Shown here: in pieces, positions 7,360 through 18,451 of the stretch
Layout: each line of letters starts with the position of its first letter
How positions within the stretch are numbered: the first letter of the stretch is position 1
Origin: an uncultured bacterium
GTDB taxonomy: Bacteria; Verrucomicrobiota; Kiritimatiellia; CAIKKV01; CAIJXV01
Reading direction: 5' to 3'
Assembly: GCA_903824675.1 (NCBI GenBank)
Contig: CAIJXV010000020.1
Span: 47,293-111,292, forward strand
DNA length: 64,000 bases
Translations under genes and position numbers: made by a program
The notes under the pieces: model-generated
Databases searched by the model: none
What the model saw: the letters and a program-made list of their open reading frames with translations, nothing else
Told to the model about the DNA's origin: nothing

Positions 7360-8784
7360 TTACCGCGCCAGGTAGGCCGCAATCCGCGCCCCAACCTGCC
7401 GCCCATCCGCGATTGCCCGGACCACGAGAGAGGCGCCCTGAGTCATGTCCCCTGCGGCAAAAATACCGGCCCCGGAGGTATTACCGTCGGCGTCCCGGGC
7501 CAAAAGCCCGCGCGCATTCAAAGTCAAACCCCACTCGGTCGCAAAAGGATTCGCCGCCAGCCCTGTAAATCCCATCGCCAGAAGGACCAAGTCCGCCGGG
7601 AAACGCCGGTCGCTCCCGGTCCGGGGTCGTGGCGTCGGACGCCCATCCGCCCCGGGACCCCAATCCACCGTACAGACATCGATCCCGTTCACTCGCGCCC
7701 CATCGCCGAGAAACCGAAGGGCGGTCATCCCCCAATACCGTTGGCCCCCCTCTTTATGACTGCTCGAAATCCGCAGTTGATGCGGCCACAGAGGCCAGGG
7801 CGTGGAATCCGCACGTGATGCGGGTGGCTCGGGCAGGATTTCAATCTGGACCACTTCCCGCGCCCCCTGACGCAAGGCGGTCCCCAGGCAATCCGAACCG
7901 GTATCACCTCCGCCGATGATCACCACATTCTTGCCTTCCGCCGAAATGAATTCATCCGGAGTCACCGACTCCCCTCCCAGCAGGCGGTTCTGCACCATCA
8001 GGTATTCCATCGCAAAGTGGATCCCGCCCAACTCCCGTCCCGGAATCGCCAGATCGCGGGGAACCCGGGCGCCGGCGCAAAGACAAATCGCTTCAAAACG
8101 ATCCTTCAAATAGCGGGCCGATAAATCCCGGCCGATCGCCACGCCGGTTTCAAAAACGACTCCTTGCGCCTTGAGAAGGTCAATCCGGCGGTCGATCATC
8201 CACTTCTCCAACTTGAATTCGGGGATGCCATAGCGCAGGATTCCTCCCGGCCGGGCCGCACTCTCGTAGACCACGACGCCATACCCTGCGCGGCTAACCG
8301 CATCCGCCACCGCCAGTCCCGCCGGTCCCGACCCGATCACCGCCACGCGCCCCGCCCGCCGCTCGGCGGCAAGCCCGGGCTGAATCCAGCCTTCCGCGAA
8401 TCCTTTCTCGATGATCGCCATTTCGATCTGCCGGATCGTCACCGGCTCATCATGAATGCCCAGGACACACGAACCTTCGCATAAAGCCGGACACACCCGG
8501 GCGGTGAATTCGGGAAAGGGATTGACCGTCAGCAACAGTTCCAGCGCCTCCCGCCAGTGCCGGCGGTAAACCTGTTCATTGAATTCCGGGATCAGATTAT
8601 TGAGCGGACATCCACACCCATGGCAAAAAGGCGTCCCGCAATCCATGCACCGCGCGGCCTGCGCCACGATCTCCTCTTCACTGGCCCGGACCTCCACGGC
8701 CTTGAAATCGCCCAACCGCTCGGCGACCGGACGGTATCCCGGCTCGCGCCGGGCCTGTTCCATAAATCCACCCGGTTTACCCAT
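7360..8784 (-). CDS. gltD: Glutamate synthase small subunit
   Basis: A 474-residue Fe-S flavoprotein that feeds NAD(P)H electrons to GltB. The N-terminal domain has the cysteine pattern RCMDCGTPFCHGCGCP and CPALCEGSC for low-potential [4Fe-4S] clusters. The FAD site is VAVIGSGPAGLA and the NAD(P) site is VVIIGGGDTGSDC; a late FAD segment is GIFAAGDM. The start at 8784 overlaps the gltB stop (ATGGGTAA), which implies coupled translation and a fixed subunit ratio. Longer upstream frames lie inside gltB. Confidence 0.96.
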   Translation of the reverse strand: MGKPGGFMEQARREPGYRPVAERLGDFKAVEVRASEEEIVAQAARCMDCGTPFCHGCGCPLNNLIPEFNEQVYRRHWREALELLLTVNPFPEFTARVCPALCEGSCVLGIHDEPVTIRQIEMAIIEKGFAEGWIQPGLAAERRAGRVAVIGSGPAGLAVADAVSRAGYGVVVYESAARPGGILRYGIPEFKLEKWMIDRRIDLLKAQGVVFETGVAIGRDLSARYLKDRFEAICLCAGARVPRDLAIPGRELGGIHFAMEYLMVQNRLLGGESVTPDEFISAEGKNVVIIGGGDTGSDCLGTALRQGAREVVQIEILPEPPASRADSTPWPLWPHQLRISSSHKEGGQRYWGMTALRFLGDGARVNGIDVCTVDWGPGADGRPTPRPRTGSDRRFPADLVLLAMGFTGLAANPFATEWGLTLNARGLLARDADGNTSGAGIFAAGDMTQGASLVVRAIADGRQVGARIAAYLAR

Positions 8785-11700
8785 GGACCACCTCCTGCCG
8801 CTCCGTCGCCTCGTCATCACGCATCATCCGACCCAGAACCCGACGGTATTCCATGGGAAAAACCTTGACAAAAAACGAGACCCGCTCGGGCCAGTCGTCC
8901 AAAATCCGTTCAGCCTTCCGGCTCCCGGTATAATGCACATGCCGCGCCAGAAGTTGTCGAAGCTCCGCCAGATCCTGGGGATCCTCGAGCAGTTCCAAGT
9001 CCACCATGTCCAGATTGCAGCGGCTGTCGAAACGCCGGTCTTCGTCATAGACATAGGCGATCCCGCCACTCATCCCGGCCCCAAAATTCAAGCCGGTCCG
9101 GCCCAGGATCACCACCCGCCCGCCGGTCATATACTCGCAGGCATGGTCACCGACGCCTTCCACCACGGCGCTTGCGCCGCTATTCCGGACCGCGAACCGT
9201 TCCCCCACCGTCCCCCCGATATAGACCTCGCCGCCCGTCGCGCCGTACAAAATCACATTCCCGGCGATGGTATTCTGCGAGGCGTCATACGCCGCCTCGG
9301 GTGGCGGCCGAATCGCAATCCGCCCCCCGGACAACCCTTTGCCGACATAGTCATTCGCCTCGCCCTCCAGGAGCAGGGTCACCCCCCGGGCGCACCAGGC
9401 GCCAAAACTCTGCCCCGCCGATCCCCGGAACCGGAAGGTGATCGTGTCGTCCGGCAAACCTTCGTGGCCATACCGCCGGGCGACTTCGCCCGAAATACGG
9501 GTCCCCACGGCGCGATCGACATTCGTGATCGGCGAATCCACGGTCACGGCGCGCCGCTGTTCCAACGCATCCGCCACGCGCGGCAGGAGACGCGCATCCA
9601 GCGTCTTATCCAATTCATAATCCTGCGCCCGGGTCTGGCGAACCGACACCCCTGGCGCGGCGGGACGGCTCAAGATGCGGCTGAAATCGAGTCCCCGCGC
9701 CTTCCAAAATTGAACCGCCGGCTCCGCATTCAACAGGTCCGAACGACCCACCGCTTCGTCCAGCGACCGCAAGCCGAGTTGAGCGAGATATTCGCGCACC
9801 TCCTGGGCGAGGAACCGGAAAAAATTCACCAGATATTCGGGCTTGCCGCTGAAAAATCGGCGAAGGGCCGGATCCTGGGTCGCCACGCCCACCGGGCAGG
9901 TGTTCAAGTGGCACTTGCGCATCATGACACAACCGCAAACGACCAGGGCGGTGGTGGCAAAACCAAACTCTTCCGCGCCCAACAAGGCGGCAATCATCAC
10001 ATCGCGACCGGTTTTCAACTGGCCATCCGTTTGCAGACGAACCTGTTCCCGCAGTCCGTTCAACACCAGCGTCTGCTGGGTTTCCGACAGGCCCAACTCC
10101 CACGGCACGCCCGCATGGCGGATGGAGGACAACGGCGAGGCCCCTGTTCCCCCATCATACCCACTGATCAAAATCATTTCCGCCTTGGCTTTGGCCACCC
10201 CGGCCGCAATCGTCCCCACCCCTAATTCCGAAACCAGCTTGACGGAAATCCGCGCCCGCGGATTGAGGTTCTTCAAGTCATAGATCAACTGCTTGATATC
10301 TTCGATCGAATAGATGTCATGATGCGGGGGCGGCGAAATCAAGGTGACCCCGGGAGTCGAATGACGCACACGGGCGATTTCGGCATTGACCTTATGGCCC
10401 GGCAACTGGCCCCCCTCCCCCGGTTTCGCGCCTTGGGCGATCTTGATCTGTAATTCTCGGCAGTTGACGCAATATTCAGCCGTCACGCCAAACCGACCAC
10501 TGGCGACCTGTTTGATCGCACTGCACCGGCTGTCACCGTTCGTCAGGGGAGTGTACCGGGCGGGATCTTCGCCCCCCTCCCCGCTGTTGCTCTTCGCCCC
10601 CAGCCGGTTCATCGCAATGGCGATCGTCTCATGCGCCTCCCGGCTGATCGAACCAAACGACATCGCCCCCGTCACAAACCGCCGGCAAATCGATTCCACC
10701 GACTCCACCTCATCCAGAGGCACGGGCGTTACGGGCTTAAATCGGAAAAGCCCCCGAAGGGTGAAAATCTGTTCGGCTTGATCGTCGATCCGGTGCGTAT
10801 AGTCCCGGAATAACCCCATATCGTTTTCACGGGTTGCCCGCTGGAGCGTGCTGATCGTAAAGGGCGTCCAGAGATGCCGCTCACCATCCTGCCGGTAGCG
10901 GTAGACCCCGCCCGACGGCAATAATCCCGTGCCGTCCCCCTCCATCCGGCGGGCTTCCTCTGAACGCAACCGGCACTCTTCGGCAATCTCTTTCAACCCA
11001 ATGCCCTCCACCCGCGAAGGCGTCCCCGGGAAAAAAGCTTCCAGCAAGGTGTGATTCAGGCCCACCGCCTCGAATACTTCGGCGCCGCGGTAGGAGCGCA
11101 GGGTGGAAATGCCCATCTTGGACATGATTTTGCGCAGGCCCTCGCATAACGCGGTGATGTAATTCTCCAGCGCCTTGGCCACGCCGACCTCGACATCCAA
11201 TTCGTGATGCAGAGCCAGCGCGGCCACGGTCTCGAAGGCCAGGTGGGGATTGACCGCCGTCGCCCCATATCCCAACAACAAGGCCATGTGCATCACTTCC
11301 CGGGCCTCGCGGGTCGAGACAATCACACCCGCCTGCGTCCGTAAACCCTCCGCCACCAGGCGCCGGTTCACCGCCGAAACAGCCAGCAGAGAGGGAATCG
11401 GCATATACCCCGGGGAAATCGTCCGGTCGGACAGTACCACCAGATTGCGCCCGCTCCGCACCGCCTCCGCCGCCTGGTCAGCCAGCGTCCCCACAGCGGC
11501 CGATAAACCGGCCTCGCCCGACCCGGGCTCGAACTCGGGGATCAAGGTCACCGCGGCAAAATCCTTCAAATTCAGCGACTGGATTTGGGCCAGATCCTCG
11601 TTGCTCAAAATGGGATGCCGCAACTTGATCAACCGGGCGTTCAACGGCGTCTCGTTGAGCACGTTGGGTGGATTTCCGATAAATGTCATGAGCGACATCA

Positions 11701-13318
11701 CCAATTCTTCGCGGATGGGATCGATCGGCGGATTGGTGACCTGGGCAAACATCTGCTTGAAATAGTTGAACAGAAGCTGGGGCTTTTCCGAAAAAACCGC
11801 CAACGGCATATCGTGCCCCATGGAACCCACCGGTTCATGGGCCGAGGACGCCATCGGCGTGAGGATCATCTGCAGATCCTCCCGGGTATAGCCCCCCAGA
11901 AGCTGGCGCGCCCGCAAGGTATCCCACTCCGGCGTAACCGGCGCCACCGCGCCGAAAAACCCCTGCAGGGTGATCTTGTTCTCTTCCACCCACCGCCGGT
12001 AGGGATGACGGCGGGCCAGCCGCATTTTGATGACATCATCCCGAAGAATCCGCCCTTCCGCCAAATCCACCAAAATCATCTGGCCCGGCCGCAAGGATCC
12101 CTTTTCGCGGATCTCGGAGGCCGCCAACGGCAATACGCCCGCCTCGGAAGCCATCACCATCAGATTGCCGCGCGTAATGCAATACCGCGCCGGTCGCAGG
12201 CCGTTGCGGTCCAACATGGCCCCCACCCGTTCCCCGTCCGTAAAGGCCACCGTGGCGGGTCCGTCCCAAGGTTCAATCAGCCCGGCATGATATTCAAAAA
12301 ATCCCCGCTGGTCGGGCCCCATCGGATATTTCACCCCCCACGCTTCGGGGATCAACATCGTCATCGCGTGCGGCAGGCTCCGGCCACAGGCGGTCAGCAT
12401 TTCCAGCGCATTGTCCAAACAGGCGGAATCACTGCCGCCGGGATCGATGATGGGCAGGAGATCGCCGATCTCGTCACCGAATAACGGCGAAGCCAGGGAG
12501 CGTTCACGCGCCCTCATCTGGTTCAAATTTCCACGCAGAGTGTTGATTTCGCCATTGTGGGCCAATAAGCGGAAAGGCTGGGACAGTTCCCAGGACGGGA
12601 ACGTATTGGTGCTGTACCGCTGGTGCATCACCGCCAGCGCACTCGCAAAATCGGGATCGACCAGATCGCGGTAAAAACCCGATACCTGGGCGCCCATCAG
12701 CAACCCCTTGTAGACAACCGTCCGGCAGGACAGGCTCGGCAGATAGAGCCGCAGCCCCTGCCCTTCGGCCGCACGGGTAATCCGTTTGCGCAGCAGGTAG
12801 AGCCGTCGTTCGAATTCGGCAGTATCCCCGTAAAGTCCCGTCACCCAGAATTGCGCCACGGTTGGACAACTCGCCCGCGCTTGATCCCCCAGCAAGCCCT
12901 CGTCGACCGGCACCGCCCGCCAACCCAGGAACTCCATCGGCATCGCGCGCACGAGGCGCTCGATCAGCACCCGCGCCCCCACGGCCTGGGCGACCTCCTT
13001 CGGCAGGAAGACCATCCCCACCCCATATCGACCGGCGGGCGGCAAAGCCACGCCCAATGTCTCCGCTTCCCGCCTGAAGAACCGGTCGGGCAACTGAAGC
13101 AAAACCCCGGCGCCATCGCCGGTCCGCTGATCGGCCCCCACGGCACCCCGATGCAATAGATTCTGGAGTACTTGGACAGATTTCAACACCAGGTCGTGGG
13201 AGGGCTTTCCATCCAGGTGAACGAGAAAGCCCACGCCGCAACTATCGTGCTCAAGGCGGGGATCATAGAGCCCCTGGGGGTCGAATCCCCGGGGATCCTG
13301 TCGGTGTGTTGGATTCAT
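8777..13318 (-). CDS. gltB: Glutamate synthase large subunit
   Basis: A 1513-residue GOGAT alpha subunit that converts glutamine and 2-oxoglutarate to two glutamates. The class II glutaminase starts shortly after the N-terminus, with the nucleophile Cys in EHDSCGVGF; the first residues would be removed as a propeptide. The FMN/synthase domain includes YDGGTGASPLSS, and the 3Fe-4S cysteines lie in MMRKCHLNTCPVG. The C-terminal GXGXG beta-helix domain ends in GGRVVILGRTGLNFGAGMSG. The ATG at 13318 gives the expected propeptide length; the ribosome site is weak. It follows glnN by 199 bases. Confidence 0.96.
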   Translation of the reverse strand: MNPTHRQDPRGFDPQGLYDPRLEHDSCGVGFLVHLDGKPSHDLVLKSVQVLQNLLHRGAVGADQRTGDGAGVLLQLPDRFFRREAETLGVALPPAGRYGVGMVFLPKEVAQAVGARVLIERLVRAMPMEFLGWRAVPVDEGLLGDQARASCPTVAQFWVTGLYGDTAEFERRLYLLRKRITRAAEGQGLRLYLPSLSCRTVVYKGLLMGAQVSGFYRDLVDPDFASALAVMHQRYSTNTFPSWELSQPFRLLAHNGEINTLRGNLNQMRARERSLASPLFGDEIGDLLPIIDPGGSDSACLDNALEMLTACGRSLPHAMTMLIPEAWGVKYPMGPDQRGFFEYHAGLIEPWDGPATVAFTDGERVGAMLDRNGLRPARYCITRGNLMVMASEAGVLPLAASEIREKGSLRPGQMILVDLAEGRILRDDVIKMRLARRHPYRRWVEENKITLQGFFGAVAPVTPEWDTLRARQLLGGYTREDLQMILTPMASSAHEPVGSMGHDMPLAVFSEKPQLLFNYFKQMFAQVTNPPIDPIREELVMSLMTFIGNPPNVLNETPLNARLIKLRHPILSNEDLAQIQSLNLKDFAAVTLIPEFEPGSGEAGLSAAVGTLADQAAEAVRSGRNLVVLSDRTISPGYMPIPSLLAVSAVNRRLVAEGLRTQAGVIVSTREAREVMHMALLLGYGATAVNPHLAFETVAALALHHELDVEVGVAKALENYITALCEGLRKIMSKMGISTLRSYRGAEVFEAVGLNHTLLEAFFPGTPSRVEGIGLKEIAEECRLRSEEARRMEGDGTGLLPSGGVYRYRQDGERHLWTPFTISTLQRATRENDMGLFRDYTHRIDDQAEQIFTLRGLFRFKPVTPVPLDEVESVESICRRFVTGAMSFGSISREAHETIAIAMNRLGAKSNSGEGGEDPARYTPLTNGDSRCSAIKQVASGRFGVTAEYCVNCRELQIKIAQGAKPGEGGQLPGHKVNAEIARVRHSTPGVTLISPPPHHDIYSIEDIKQLIYDLKNLNPRARISVKLVSELGVGTIAAGVAKAKAEMILISGYDGGTGASPLSSIRHAGVPWELGLSETQQTLVLNGLREQVRLQTDGQLKTGRDVMIAALLGAEEFGFATTALVVCGCVMMRKCHLNTCPVGVATQDPALRRFFSGKPEYLVNFFRFLAQEVREYLAQLGLRSLDEAVGRSDLLNAEPAVQFWKARGLDFSRILSRPAAPGVSVRQTRAQDYELDKTLDARLLPRVADALEQRRAVTVDSPITNVDRAVGTRISGEVARRYGHEGLPDDTITFRFRGSAGQSFGAWCARGVTLLLEGEANDYVGKGLSGGRIAIRPPPEAAYDASQNTIAGNVILYGATGGEVYIGGTVGERFAVRNSGASAVVEGVGDHACEYMTGGRVVILGRTGLNFGAGMSGGIAYVYDEDRRFDSRCNLDMVDLELLEDPQDLAELRQLLARHVHYTGSRKAERILDDWPERVSFFVKVFPMEYRRVLGRMMRDDEATERQEVVHG

Positions 13319-13517
13319 CAGGCGACCGCACCTTCCATCCGCAAACCAAAGGGTTTTAACGCGGACGTGTCCCTTGTACCATATCAACCGCAGATTGCCG
13401 AATATTAAACCGCAGAACCTTGAAGCCGGGTCCCTTCATTCGCGAAGGGGTTCCGTCATGATTCAGACCCATCATTCGTCAATCTGCAGTGCGTCGCGTA
13501 TAAGGGTCACACGTCGC

Positions 13518-15635
13518 TTACATCATGAACAGCATCTCGGCATAACTGGGCAACGGCCAGAGATCGTGGGGCACCAGCCCTTCCAGTTCATCCGCCGCCG
13601 CCCGCAGGGCCGCCATTCCCGTCAACATCTTGTCAGTGGATTCCGCACTCACCGCTTTTTCGAGCGCGAGGGCCGCCACCAGGGCGTCATCGGTCAGCCG
13701 AGCCACTTGGGACAGCAGATCCCGGGTGGACTTGGACGCCTTGACCCCGCCGGTTTTCAACGAAGTCAGGGTCGCCCCCAGCCGGTTCTGATATTCCAAA
13801 GCCGCCGGAATGATCATCGTCCGGGCCACGGTGCCCGCACACTGCGCTTCGATTTGAACCGTCTTCAGATATTCGTGCAGGTAGACCTCATAACGCGATT
13901 CGATCTCGCGCGGAGAAAACACCTTGTATTTTTCGAACATCGCCACCGACTCTTTTTTCGTCAGGGCTTTAAGCGCCTCGGGGGTCGCCCGGATATTCGG
14001 CAAACCGCGCCGCGCCGCCTCTTTGCGCCACTCCGCCGTGTAATTGTCGCCGTTGAAGAGGATTCGCTTATGCTTGTGGCTGATGTCCGCCAGAACCATT
14101 TGCAAGGCGGCGTTGAAGGCCACCCCCTTCGCCAGTTCCGCTTCGATCCGGCTGCAGATCTGGTCGAGGGATTCGGCGACGATCGTATTCAGCACGGTCA
14201 TCGGCAACGCACAACTCTGGTTCGATCCCACCGCGCGGAATTCAAACTTATTCCCGGTGAAGGCGAACGGCGAGGTGCGGTTCCGATCGGTCATGTCCTT
14301 GGCCAGTCGCGGCAGGGACGAAACGCCGAGATGGAGGGTCGCCGTTCCGTTCTTCTCGCGGGACTCGCCCTTTTCCAACTGGGCGATGACATCCGTCAGT
14401 TCCTCACCCAGAAAGATCGAAACGATCGCCGGCGGCGCTTCGTTCGCCCCGAGCCGGTGATCATTGCGGGCCGACGCCACCGAGGCGCGCAACAGGTCCG
14501 CATGTTTGTCGACCGCCTGCATCAGCACACAGATCATCGTCAGGAACTTGGCGTCTTCCCGCGGATTCGAGCCCGGGCTGAGCCAGTTTTTGCCGTCCGG
14601 TCCGCAGATCGACCAGTTGTTGTGCTTGCCCGATCCGTTGACTCCCGCGAAGGGTTTTTCGTGGAGGAGGCAGACGAAATCATGTTTCTCGGCCACCTGG
14701 CGCAGAGTATCCATCACCAGCATGTTATGGTCGATGGCTAGATTCAATTCCTCAAAAATGGGCGCGATTTCGAACTGGGCCGGGCAGACTTCATTATGCC
14801 GGGTCCGCGCCGGAATGCCCAGGCGCCAGAGTTCGAGATCGAGATCTTCCATGAATGAAAGTACGCGATTCTTGATCGCGCCGAAATAGTGATCTTCCAT
14901 CTGCTGATGCTTGGCCGGCTTCCGTCCAAACAAGGTCCGACCGGTCTGGAGCAAATCCAAACGCGCATCAAAATATTCGCGGTCGATCAGGAAATATTCC
15001 TGTTCCGGTCCGAGGGTGGCATAGGCGCGCGCCGCGGTCTTGATCCCGAACAGGCGCCCCAACCGATCGATTTGCGCGGACAAGGCGTCCATCGATCGCA
15101 ACAGGGGAACTTTTTTGTCCAATGATTCGCCATGATAACCGAAGAATACCGTCGGAATACAGAGGGTCGCGCTGTTGACCCCTTCCTTGATAAACGCCGG
15201 ACTCGTCGGATCCCACGCGGTGTAGCCACGGGCTTCAAATGTACTGCGCAATCCGCCAGAAGGGAAACTCGAGGCATCCGGCTCCCCCTGAATCAGCTCT
15301 TTGCCGGAGAACTGCATCAAGGCCCCCCCGTTCCCGTCGGGCACCACAAAGGCTTCGTGCTTTTCCGCGGTCGCGCCGGTCAACGGCTGGAACCAATGCG
15401 TAAAATGGGTCGCGCCCCGCGAAATCGCCCAGGTTTTCATCGCGTCGGCCACTTCATCGGCAATCGACGGATCCAACGAATGGCCCTGGCAAATCGTGGC
15501 CACCAGAGAATTGCAGGCTTTCTCGCCCAAATAATTGCGCATCGTCTTGATGCTGAAAACATTCTCGCCGAATAACTCGGTCACCCGATTAGCTTCGCCC
15601 GCTTCCGTCCCCGGCTTCTTGATGTCAGCGCTCAT
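13518..15635 (-). CDS. glnN: Glutamine synthetase type III
   Basis: A 705-residue glutamine synthetase, far longer than GS I (about 470) and matching the GS III class found in Bacteroidetes and other anaerobes. It makes glutamine from glutamate, ammonia and ATP. Family features include the N-terminal segment [45 protein letters not shown] and [10 protein letters not shown] in the active site. The ATG at 15635 has GGGAGG upstream. With gltB and gltD it forms the GS-GOGAT route. A sigma-54-type promoter lies about 95 bases upstream, so expression probably responds to nitrogen. Confidence 0.96.
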   Translation of the reverse strand: MSADIKKPGTEAGEANRVTELFGENVFSIKTMRNYLGEKACNSLVATICQGHSLDPSIADEVADAMKTWAISRGATHFTHWFQPLTGATAEKHEAFVVPDGNGGALMQFSGKELIQGEPDASSFPSGGLRSTFEARGYTAWDPTSPAFIKEGVNSATLCIPTVFFGYHGESLDKKVPLLRSMDALSAQIDRLGRLFGIKTAARAYATLGPEQEYFLIDREYFDARLDLLQTGRTLFGRKPAKHQQMEDHYFGAIKNRVLSFMEDLDLELWRLGIPARTRHNEVCPAQFEIAPIFEELNLAIDHNMLVMDTLRQVAEKHDFVCLLHEKPFAGVNGSGKHNNWSICGPDGKNWLSPGSNPREDAKFLTMICVLMQAVDKHADLLRASVASARNDHRLGANEAPPAIVSIFLGEELTDVIAQLEKGESREKNGTATLHLGVSSLPRLAKDMTDRNRTSPFAFTGNKFEFRAVGSNQSCALPMTVLNTIVAESLDQICSRIEAELAKGVAFNAALQMVLADISHKHKRILFNGDNYTAEWRKEAARRGLPNIRATPEALKALTKKESVAMFEKYKVFSPREIESRYEVYLHEYLKTVQIEAQCAGTVARTMIIPAALEYQNRLGATLTSLKTGGVKASKSTRDLLSQVARLTDDALVAALALEKAVSAESTDKMLTGMAALRAAADELEGLVPHDLWPLPSYAEMLFMM

Positions 15636-16029
15636 TCATCCTCCCTTATTCCAAAATCCAATATCGTTATGCGTCAAAAACCTGTCGGCCACCTTACGGT
15701 AACCGGACCATTAAACACAGTTAATAATTAGCACGGGGCGTGCCAATCAAATCAATCATCCCATTATCTATTTATAAGATATTGATAAATAAAGAGATGA
15801 ACAATTATTAGCCTCTCTTAAAAATCAATGCCGCCCACCATTTTATTACATTTTTGTATTCAATGAGGGCTACGAAAGCATACATTTTTGTAACATATAA
15901 ATGGAGTTGTGATAAAAATGGCGGCCCTTTCGCGCGCAAAACATTTGTCGCAAAATCCCCCCGGAATGCCTATATTCAAAAGGTTGTCGCCTGAATATTC
16001 CTCGCGTTCAACAAACGAAAGGTCCTCTT
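15636..16029. other. Divergent regulatory region glnN / GH78
   Basis: About 390 bases, AT-rich in the middle, between two divergent genes. Apart from the sigma-54-type site, I see no NtrC tandem sites of the enteric type and no riboswitch. The part next to the glycosidase carries an AAAGG ribosome site. Confidence 0.55.
15730..15745 (-). promoter_or_regulatory. Putative sigma-54 promoter of glnN
   Basis: The minus strand reads TGGCACGCCCCGTGCT, matching the sigma-54 pattern TGGCAC-N5-TTGCW with one mismatch and correct spacing of the GG and GC dinucleotides. Transcription would begin near 15719, leaving a leader of about 85 bases. The same bases form a GCACG-N3-CGTGC palindrome (15731-15743), so a repressor site is an alternative reading. 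Confidence 0.55.
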
Positions 16030-18381
16030 ATGCTTTTTGATTCCTCAGCCCGTTGGATCTGGCTAAACACCGATACCACCTCGTTCAATCAATATCTCAA
16101 CTTCCAGCGCCGTTTCTCCCTGTCGCGCCGTCCGCGCCGCGCACTCCTCCAATTGGCCGTGGATACCCAATATGCCCTCTTTGTCAATGGCCAGGAAATT
16201 CCCGGACGCGCCTTTTCCGATTATCCACATTACCGCTCGGTCGATCGGCACGACATTGCCCCGTATCTCAAAGCCGGTGTGAATTCAATCGCCCTCCTCG
16301 GTTATTTCTTCGGTCGCGATAACAGCGAGTATCGCAAGGGACATCCGGGATTGATCCTCCAAGTGGACCTCGACGGCCAGCGGATCGTGTCCAATCGCGA
16401 ATGGCGCGTTCGCCAGTCGCCGGCTTTCGTCTCCGGCCTAACCGAAGCCGTGACCGTCCAAATGGGATTCACGGTCCAATTCGACGCGCGCCACGAAGAT
16501 AACTGGACCGCGCCCGGTTACAAGCCCGGTCGCGATTGGTCGCCTGCCGTCGAATTGGCGGGTTCGACGGACGGTTACTGGACTCATCTGGAACTCCGCA
16601 AACAATGCCAATTGGAACAGGGTCCATTGATTCCCGGCAAGCCCATCGCGCAGGGAGAAATCATCCGCCCTCCTGCCGCGAACGACATGACCCCCTCCCT
16701 GGCCTTTGCCGCCGATTTTAAACATGCGGTTTGTCCGGTGGAAGATACGCCCTATCCGCTGCAGATCCCGCCGCCCAAAGCGCCCGCCAATGGGGGCCTC
16801 CTCCTGGTCGATCTGGGCGCCGAATCGTTCGGTCTGTTCCACATCGAGGTGGACGCCCCTGCCGGCATGGTCATCGATATCAGCCATGGGGAACATCTGG
16901 AGGACCTCGGTGTGCGCGCCACCCCCGGCTACCGCCGCTTTGGCGATCGGTTCATCTGCCGCAAAGGCCGTAATACCTTTACCCTGCCCTTCCGCCGACT
17001 GGGCGGCCGCTATCTCGAACTCCATCTGCTCAATTTTGACCAGCCGGCGACGGTTCACGCGCTCGGCCTGTTCCCGGTTTCATATCCGCTGAACGTATCC
17101 GGCGAATACGAGTCGCCCGACCGGCTAATGTCGGAAATCCGAACCACCGCCATCCGCACCCTGCGGCTGTGCATGGCCGATCATTACATGGATTGCCCCT
17201 GGCGCGAGCAAAGCCTCTACGCCTACGATAGTCGCAACCAAGCTCTCTACGGCTATTATGCCTTTGGTGAATACACCTATCCGCTCCAATCGTTCCGCCT
17301 GCTCGGCTGGGGCAAGCGGCCGGACGGATTCCTTGAACTCTGTGCGCCAGCCCGTATCCAGCCTTGTATCCCCATCTTTCCGCTAGTCTGGATCAGCGCC
17401 CTGCGCGATCATTACCTGTTCAGCGGCCGGCCCACCTTGTTCCGTGAATTCCGCGAAACCGCCGCCGGACTTTTGCAGAAATTCCTCGATCATCGCGATA
17501 CCAAAACCGGGCTGTGCAATATTTTCGATGGCTATTGGGGCTTTTACGAATGGGTCGATGGACTCGTTTACAAAACAGAGCCGACTTTCACTGCGGACGG
17601 CAAATTCCGATTGGATGCACCCCATAATCTCTATGTGGTCGAAGCCCTGCAAGCTTTTGCCGATCTATTGGAATTCTCGGGCGAAGCCGAAGCCGCCCGC
17701 GGCTACCGGCGTGAAGCGTCCCGCCTGATCCAGGCCATCCACCGCGTCTTCTGGGATCCCCAACGCAAACGCTATGCCTCATATGCCGACCGGCTCAGTC
17801 GCTGGCATTATGCCAAGGGCGTCCAGGGTCTGGCTCTCACCCTGGGTGTTTGCCCCGCGCCCTTGCGCACCGAATTGCAGAGCAGCTTCCTCTCGGATTC
17901 TACTCTGATTCCCGTCACGCTGTCGGCCATGTTCTACGCCTGGCAGGCGATGCTGAACGCCCCGAGCGCCGGACAACAAACCCTCCTCGACAACTGTCAC
18001 CAATCTTTCGGTTCCATGGTGTTAACCGGCAGCACCTCGTTGTGGGAAGTGATCGGCGGCGGACCGGACTTCCGCCTGGCGGGCAGCTTTTGTCATGGCT
18101 GGTCGGCGGCGCCAATCTGGCTCCAACAGGCCTATATTCTCGGGGTGCGCCCCCTGACACCCGGGTTTAAGTCCTTCATCGTTCAACCCCATCCCTGCGG
18201 CCTGCCCTGCGCCAAAGGGGTCATTCCCACTCCTTCCGGTCCCATCAAGGTTGAGTGGGAAATGGGCCGGAGCGGGTTCACCCTGGACCTTCAAGTCCCC
18301 AAAGGATTGACCCCCATCGTCCGCCGACCACCCGGCTGGGCGGGTCCCTGTGGAGTGCGGATCAATGGACGGTTGAATTAA
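16030..18381 (+). CDS. GH78-like alpha-L-rhamnosidase family protein
   Basis: A 783-residue glycosidase of the bacterial rhamnosidase type without an export signal. Residues 1-190 form a jelly-roll domain with WIWLN and the family segment NGQEIPGRAFSDYPHYRSVDRHDI. A middle beta domain follows, and the (alpha/alpha)6 barrel begins near residue 360 with the characteristic DCPWREQSLYAYDSRNQAL, corresponding to the catalytic-acid region of GH78. A C-terminal beta domain closes the protein. Family members release L-rhamnose from plant or algal glycans. The pattern differs from classic DCPQRDER, so the exact sugar is open. AAAGG precedes the ATG. Confidence 0.82.
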   Translation: MLFDSSARWIWLNTDTTSFNQYLNFQRRFSLSRRPRRALLQLAVDTQYALFVNGQEIPGRAFSDYPHYRSVDRHDIAPYLKAGVNSIALLGYFFGRDNSEYRKGHPGLILQVDLDGQRIVSNREWRVRQSPAFVSGLTEAVTVQMGFTVQFDARHEDNWTAPGYKPGRDWSPAVELAGSTDGYWTHLELRKQCQLEQGPLIPGKPIAQGEIIRPPAANDMTPSLAFAADFKHAVCPVEDTPYPLQIPPPKAPANGGLLLVDLGAESFGLFHIEVDAPAGMVIDISHGEHLEDLGVRATPGYRRFGDRFICRKGRNTFTLPFRRLGGRYLELHLLNFDQPATVHALGLFPVSYPLNVSGEYESPDRLMSEIRTTAIRTLRLCMADHYMDCPWREQSLYAYDSRNQALYGYYAFGEYTYPLQSFRLLGWGKRPDGFLELCAPARIQPCIPIFPLVWISALRDHYLFSGRPTLFREFRETAAGLLQKFLDHRDTKTGLCNIFDGYWGFYEWVDGLVYKTEPTFTADGKFRLDAPHNLYVVEALQAFADLLEFSGEAEAARGYRREASRLIQAIHRVFWDPQRKRYASYADRLSRWHYAKGVQGLALTLGVCPAPLRTELQSSFLSDSTLIPVTLSAMFYAWQAMLNAPSAGQQTLLDNCHQSFGSMVLTGSTSLWEVIGGGPDFRLAGSFCHGWSAAPIWLQQAYILGVRPLTPGFKSFIVQPHPCGLPCAKGVIPTPSGPIKVEWEMGRSGFTLDLQVPKGLTPIVRRPPGWAGPCGVRINGRLN

Positions 18382-18451
18382 CGTCTTGAAAGTGGGAGGC
18401 GCGCTCCGCCGCGCCGAATAGGCAGACCGATAATCTGGCCTCTATTCCTCC

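Noticed and set aside
8579..10225. 548-residue plus-strand open frame opposite gltB
   Set aside because: Antisense to the conserved synthase domain of gltB, with no domain and no ribosome site.
15730..15745. Only a palindromic operator and not a promoter
   Set aside because: The palindrome GCACG-N3-CGTGC is real, but the sigma-54 spacing and position before glnN make the promoter reading stronger; both are noted.
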